Under the pieces are notes generated by a model. It had not been told where the DNA came from, ran no database searches, and saw only the letters and a list, made by a program, of their open reading frames with translations. A DNA stretch of 42,500 nucleotides from Paenibacillus sp. JDR-2 (GTDB taxonomy: Bacteria; Bacillota; Bacilli; Paenibacillales; Paenibacillaceae): NCBI RefSeq assembly GCF_000023585.1, contig NC_012914.1, positions 162,501 through 205,000 on the forward strand, written 5' to 3'. Position 1 is the first letter of the stretch. The number at the start of each line of letters is the position of its first letter. Made by a program: the position numbers and the translations under genes. Positions 39,721 through 42,500 of the stretch are shown one piece after another.

Positions 39721-40203
39721 GTGGGTGCTAAGAAAAATGACGGAAAACAGCTTGCTCAAAACAAAAAAGCTTCCCATGATTACTTCATTGAGGATACGTA
39801 TGAAGCGGGAATCGTGCTGATGGGCACGGAGATCAAGGCTCTTCGCATGGGTAAAGCGAATATTAGCGATGCGTTTGCAACGATCCGGAATGGCGAGATG
39901 TTTATTCATAACATGCATATCAGTCCTTTTGATCAGGGCAACCGCCATAACCCGACTGATCCGACTCGCGCTCGGAAGCTGCTGCTCCACAAGCAGCAAA
40001 TTCATAAGCTGCTCGGCCAATCCAAGCAGGAGGGCTACTCGATTGTGCCGCTGAAGATTTATGTCCGCAACGGCTACGCGAAGCTGCTGATTGGTCTTGG
40101 TAAAGGTAAGAAGCAATATGATAAGCGCGATACGGCCGCGAAGCGGGATGCTCAACGGGATATCCAGCGTGCGTTGCGCGAGAAGCAGAAAGTCGCAAGA
40201 TAA
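39721..40203 (+). CDS. smpB: SsrA-binding protein SmpB
   Basis: Binds the tRNA-like part of tmRNA and brings it to stalled ribosomes. 160 residues. An OB-fold core begins at [29 protein letters not shown] (about residues 14-42), continues with [24 protein letters not shown], and ends in a basic tail ([23 protein letters not shown]) that fills the decoding centre. GTG start 5-6 nt after GAGGTGAA; no ATG fits. Lies 239 nt before ssrA, its functional partner. Confidence 0.96.
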   Translation: MGAKKNDGKQLAQNKKASHDYFIEDTYEAGIVLMGTEIKALRMGKANISDAFATIRNGEMFIHNMHISPFDQGNRHNPTDPTRARKLLLHKQQIHKLLGQSKQEGYSIVPLKIYVRNGYAKLLIGLGKGKKQYDKRDTAAKRDAQRDIQRALREKQKVAR

Positions 40204-40441
40204 ATGGCATTTGCTTCACTCGCTGGTTCAGGTTCCAGCTTTCCGCCATCATTGGCATTAAGAAACCGAGCATTACCGATCGAGTTCGTGTTATACTAAA
40301 GTTGCGCTAAGGGATATGAAGCGCCGCTTCAACAAATGTATGAAGTAGTACTTGCTTGTAATGAATAGCGCAGAAGCGCTTCACCTCATTCCGGGCGTTC
40401 TTTACAGCTAAGCGGTCGAAATATACCGTTTATGCGATATT

Positions 40442-40806
40442 GGGGGCGTTTATGGATTCGACGGGGATAGTACGAGCATGGGTTGCGGGTAGCAGGGAGT
40501 CGTCTGCTTCATCAACGCTAAAGCCTATTAAATGGCAAACAACAACAAACTTACGCTTTCGCAGCTTAATAACCTGTGAGCGTGCTCCTACCTAGCATCG
40601 CCCATGTGACTAGACTAGGGGCTAACAAGTAGTGGGATACGCCGTTCGGTCTCCGCCTGGGGTCGACGGAAGAAGATAATCAGGCTGACCCAACGCGTAG
40701 TCGGTTACGGGACGACGCTCGGGTGACATCAATACTGTGACTACACCCGTAGAAGCCTGTGTGGCGTTGTCTTCGGACAGGGGTTCAAATCCCCTCGCCT
40801 CCACCA
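40442..40806 (+). ncRNA. ssrA: tmRNA (SsrA)
   Basis: 365-nt transfer-messenger RNA with encoded CCA. The acceptor strands GGGGGCG (40442) and CGCCTCC (ending before ACCA at 40806) pair. The conserved 5' part TTTATGGATTCGACGGGG and T-arm GGTTCAAATCC are present. The tag reading frame starts at the GGC resume codon (40534) and reads GKQQQTYAFAA before two consecutive TAA stops (40567-40572). With the charged Ala first, the tag is A-GKQQQTYAFAA. Pseudoknot sequences follow. smpB lies upstream and a terminator downstream. Confidence 0.97.
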
Positions 40807-40810
40807 TCAT

Positions 40811-40842
40811 GAACCACATCCGCATGAGGATGTGGTTTTTGT
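40811..40842 (+). terminator. Terminator of ssrA
   Basis: AACCACATCC, loop GCATGA, GGATGTGGTT, then T5. Confidence 0.9.
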
Positions 40843-40849
40843 TTTTTCT

Positions 40850-40901
40850 AAACACGAAAAAAGCTCCGTCCCACTAGGGATGGAGCTTTTTTCGTGTTTA
40901 G
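40850..40901 (-). terminator. Bidirectional terminator between ssrA and the collagen-like gene
   Basis: AACACGAAAAAAGCTCC (40851-40867) pairs with GGAGCTTTTTTCGTGTT (40882-40898), with CCC/GGG inside. Symmetric T/A runs suit both converging transcripts. Confidence 0.88.
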
Positions 40902-41255
40902 TTAGACACATGTAAATGATTGAATGGACTGCAGGCTGAGACCTGTGTACATCCAGAACCTTCCGTTCCATTGAAAACCCGCAACCGATGTGCGCCCTAA
41001 GAAAACGGGGAAAAACCAGAATTGATTTCCATTTCTTAACCAAATGTAAGTGTTCCTGAACATACAACGGGAAATCGCGCCAGGGTCAACAGCAAACGGC
41101 TGAACCGCAGGTTGTTGAGGAATGAATCCTGGCGGAGGTGAACTAGGTGCCATTGGCTGGCCTGGTTGCCCGGGCGGTCCCGGAGGTCCCGGGGGTCCCG
41201 GCGGTCCCGGCTGTCCAGGGAATCCTGGAGGGCCGAAAGGTGGGAAAAAGGACAT
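40902..41255 (-). CDS. Short collagen-like (GXX-repeat) protein
   Basis: 117 residues. N-terminal MSFFPPFGPPG leads into about eight Gly-Pro-Pro/Gly-Gln-Pro triplets (residues 8-34), then a Pro-rich hinge, then a conserved-looking aromatic domain (FRNTYIWLRNGNQFWFFP, FLGRTSVAGFQW, ending QSFTC). Two cysteines (in SRCMF and at the end) might bridge. No signal peptide. AAGGAGTG lies 9 nt before the ATG. Similar small proteins occur in Bacillus and Paenibacillus, and collagen-like repeats are common in spore-surface proteins, but a spore role here is inference. Convergent with ssrA and sharing its terminator. Confidence 0.8.
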   Translation of the reverse strand: MSFFPPFGPPGFPGQPGPPGPPGPPGPPGQPGQPMAPSSPPPGFIPQQPAVQPFAVDPGAISRCMFRNTYIWLRNGNQFWFFPVFLGRTSVAGFQWNGRFWMYTGLSLQSIQSFTCV

Positions 41256-41536
41256 GATCTTGTCACTCCTTATATGATGGGCTAAAACATTGTATGTAGG
41301 AGCGGAGATAAGGGAATGGGCGTAACCGATATTCTTTTTAATGAGGAGGCATGGTGTCGATGGGCATTATTGCATACCCACTGTCATGCTTAGCGGCTCC
41401 ATATTATTAGAGGATTATGGGAACTTAAACCACTTTATGGTATAAATTTTAGTTTAAGATGGATGTTGGGTAACTAAAGTTGGTATTGGCTTTTGTTAAT
41501 TTCTTCTATAATGAAACAAAAGAAAGAGGAGTTTTT

Positions 41537-42049
41537 ATGCATGCATCGTTTTTCGTATGTGCAACCGAGGCCTATCAACGAAAGTACGTGGATTTTCTTT
41601 TGGCGAATTATGAGAATTTACGACTGCCGTATCCATTCCTCGTTGCTTTCGGCTTTATCGCCAGCCCTATTTTAATGGGACAGGAATGTTTTCTTTGTCT
41701 GGACAATGAGGGGGAAGCTATCGGTGCATTCGGCTATATTCATGGCACGGGAGAAGGCAACTATGAAGATCGGCATATCGTGCAGCTGCAAGTAGCTCTT
41801 CTATCTGAATCATATAGGTTTTCGAGGCTGTTTCTTCGTGGATTACAGGTGCTTGCCAAACATTTAACCGAGCTTAAAGAGGTAGTGACTGAGCTGGTTT
41901 TTTGGACGGGGAAGGATGACTACGCAATAAGGTTGTTCAATAAGTTCGCCGAACGGAACGAAGTCGGGGAGCTGGCTGTCGGCTATCGGGTTACTTTGCA
42001 TCATTTAAATGCGTATTTAGCAAAATTCAAGCGAGAAACATTGGCGTAA
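41537..42049 (+). CDS. Uncharacterised protein, first of a tandem paralogous pair (distantly GNAT-like)
   Basis: Not recognised with confidence. 170 residues, soluble. The frame opens at 41480, but AGAGGAG 5-6 nt before the ATG at 41537 sets the start. A TATAAT box at 41507-41512 would place the promoter inside the longer frame, which argues against it. Alternating strand/helix pattern with LCLDNEGEAIGAFGYI, VQLQVALLSESYRFSRLFLRGL and a C-terminal YAIRLFNKFAERNEVGE resembles acetyltransferase-like folds, but no clear acetyl-CoA loop was identified. The next gene (42094) is a diverged copy in the same orientation, 44 nt away. Confidence 0.7.
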   Translation: MHASFFVCATEAYQRKYVDFLLANYENLRLPYPFLVAFGFIASPILMGQECFLCLDNEGEAIGAFGYIHGTGEGNYEDRHIVQLQVALLSESYRFSRLFLRGLQVLAKHLTELKEVVTELVFWTGKDDYAIRLFNKFAERNEVGELAVGYRVTLHHLNAYLAKFKRETLA

Positions 42050-42093
42050 AGAAAAGGCCCTCGGAATGCGCAGGCTTGAAGGAGGAAATCGTA

Positions 42094-42500
42094 TTGGGCC
42101 GTCTTTTCCCGGCAACTTGCAATCAGGATCGAGATTATGCGAGATTTGCCCGATATTTTCTCGCGAATAGCTGTGAATTTGACGAACGGTTATTGTTTTA
42201 CGACGCTATAGCACATTTGACGCTTTCCTTGAATGAGAGCCGGCTGATGTTATTTGATGACGAGAATGGTGAACTGCAGGGTTATATTCAATATCGGTTG
42301 GAGGCGAAAGGCTATACGGTGTTTATTGAGTCGGCGATTCTATCTTCTTCCTATCGAAGCGGCATGCAATTCTATAAAGGCTTCGCTCGATGGACGAATC
42401 ATGTCATGGAAGAGTATACCGAGATTAATAGGGTCAGATTCCATGTACGCACCGATCATGCCTACTTGATTAAATTGTACTCTAAGTTTGCGAAAAAAAT
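42094..42500 (+). CDS. Uncharacterised protein, second paralogue (3' end outside window)
   Basis: Open frame from a TTG at 42094, 8 nt after a perfect AAGGAGG (42079-42085), running to the window end (about 135 codons, no stop). It starts MGRLFPATCN and aligns with the preceding gene: RFARYFLANS with KYVDFLLANY; MLFDDENGELQGYIQY with LCLDNEGEAIGAFGYI; ESAILSSSYRSGMQFYKGF with QVALLSESYRFSRLFLRGL; HAYLIKLYSKFAKK with DYAIRLFNKFAER. This shared pattern, together with the ribosome-binding site, supports a real gene despite the rare start. Function unknown. Confidence 0.75.
   Translation, partial: MGRLFPATCNQDRDYARFARYFLANSCEFDERLLFYDAIAHLTLSLNESRLMLFDDENGELQGYIQYRLEAKGYTVFIESAILSSSYRSGMQFYKGFARWTNHVMEEYTEINRVRFHVRTDHAYLIKLYSKFAKK

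Noticed and set aside
40622..40855. 77-codon minus-strand frame
   Set aside because: It lies mostly antisense to tmRNA and its terminator; such frames are a common false call at ssrA.
41480..41536. Upstream extension of the uncharacterised gene at 41537
   Set aside because: A TATAAT box lies within it and a proper Shine-Dalgarno sequence only precedes the ATG at 41537.

Overview
The window looks like the chromosome of a spore-forming Bacillota of the Paenibacillus type. This rests on gene content and order: 23S rRNA and a tRNA cluster, then hprK-lgt-ppaX-acyltransferase-hisZ/G/D/B/H/F/IE, prs, trxB, a ROK glucokinase, rapZ-yvcK-whiA-crh, clpP, cggR-gap-pgk-tpiA-gpmI-eno, secG-rnr, csp and smpB-ssrA. 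The order closely resembles blocks of Bacillus subtilis, but with Paenibacillus-like proteins (a PucR-type regulator beside an MsmX/UgpC ATPase, a TPR protein before trxB). No insertion sequence, prophage, CRISPR array or defence island was seen. This is core chromosome.

Layout. 1-1233: 3' part of a 23S rRNA gene with no 5S gene behind it, then six tRNA genes (Met, Val, Asp, Phe, Tyr, Lys; 1335-1874). 1988-8208: an FMN reductase (minus strand), a TagO/WecA-type polyprenyl-phosphate sugar transferase, a PucR-type regulator, the shared sugar-ABC ATPase MsmX/UgpC, and an ECF sigma factor with its DUF4179 membrane partner. 8333-11505: hprK-lgt-ppaX-acyltransferase. 11730-18531: histidine operon hisZGDBHF-hisIE plus a PHP histidinol phosphatase, with hisA missing from its usual place. 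18675-19628: prs. 19765-22845: a TPR/HTH protein of unknown role and trxB, separated by about 400 non-coding bases holding a highly structured element. 23012-27249: glucokinase, rapZ, yvcK, whiA and a Crh-like HPr protein. 27387-27974: clpP (minus) with a textbook CtsR operator, then tRNA-Arg (minus). 28462-35672: glycolytic cluster cggR-gap-pgk-tpiA-gpmI-eno with a recognisable CggR operator. 35833-40806: secG, rnr (long RGG-rich tail), csp, smpB, ssrA. 40902-42500: a short collagen-like protein and two tandem paralogous genes of unknown function, the second cut by the window end.

How the genes fit together. Carbon flow and its regulation dominate: HPr kinase (hprK), a Crh/HPr-like target protein, YvcK, RapZ, glucokinase, MsmX, CggR and all the lower glycolytic enzymes lie within 30 kb. 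PRPP synthase follows the histidine genes, whose first reaction uses PRPP. RNase R, SmpB and tmRNA form the trans-translation and ribosome-rescue group, and ClpP is nearby.

The best candidates for something undescribed are the branched RNA-like structure at 21683-21867 upstream of trxB, the terminator-like hairpin in the csp leader, three tandem 8-mers downstream of the his promoter, the Crh-like protein that keeps the PTS histidine, and the RNase R tail. All coordinates and pairings were read by eye. No database search or folding program was run.
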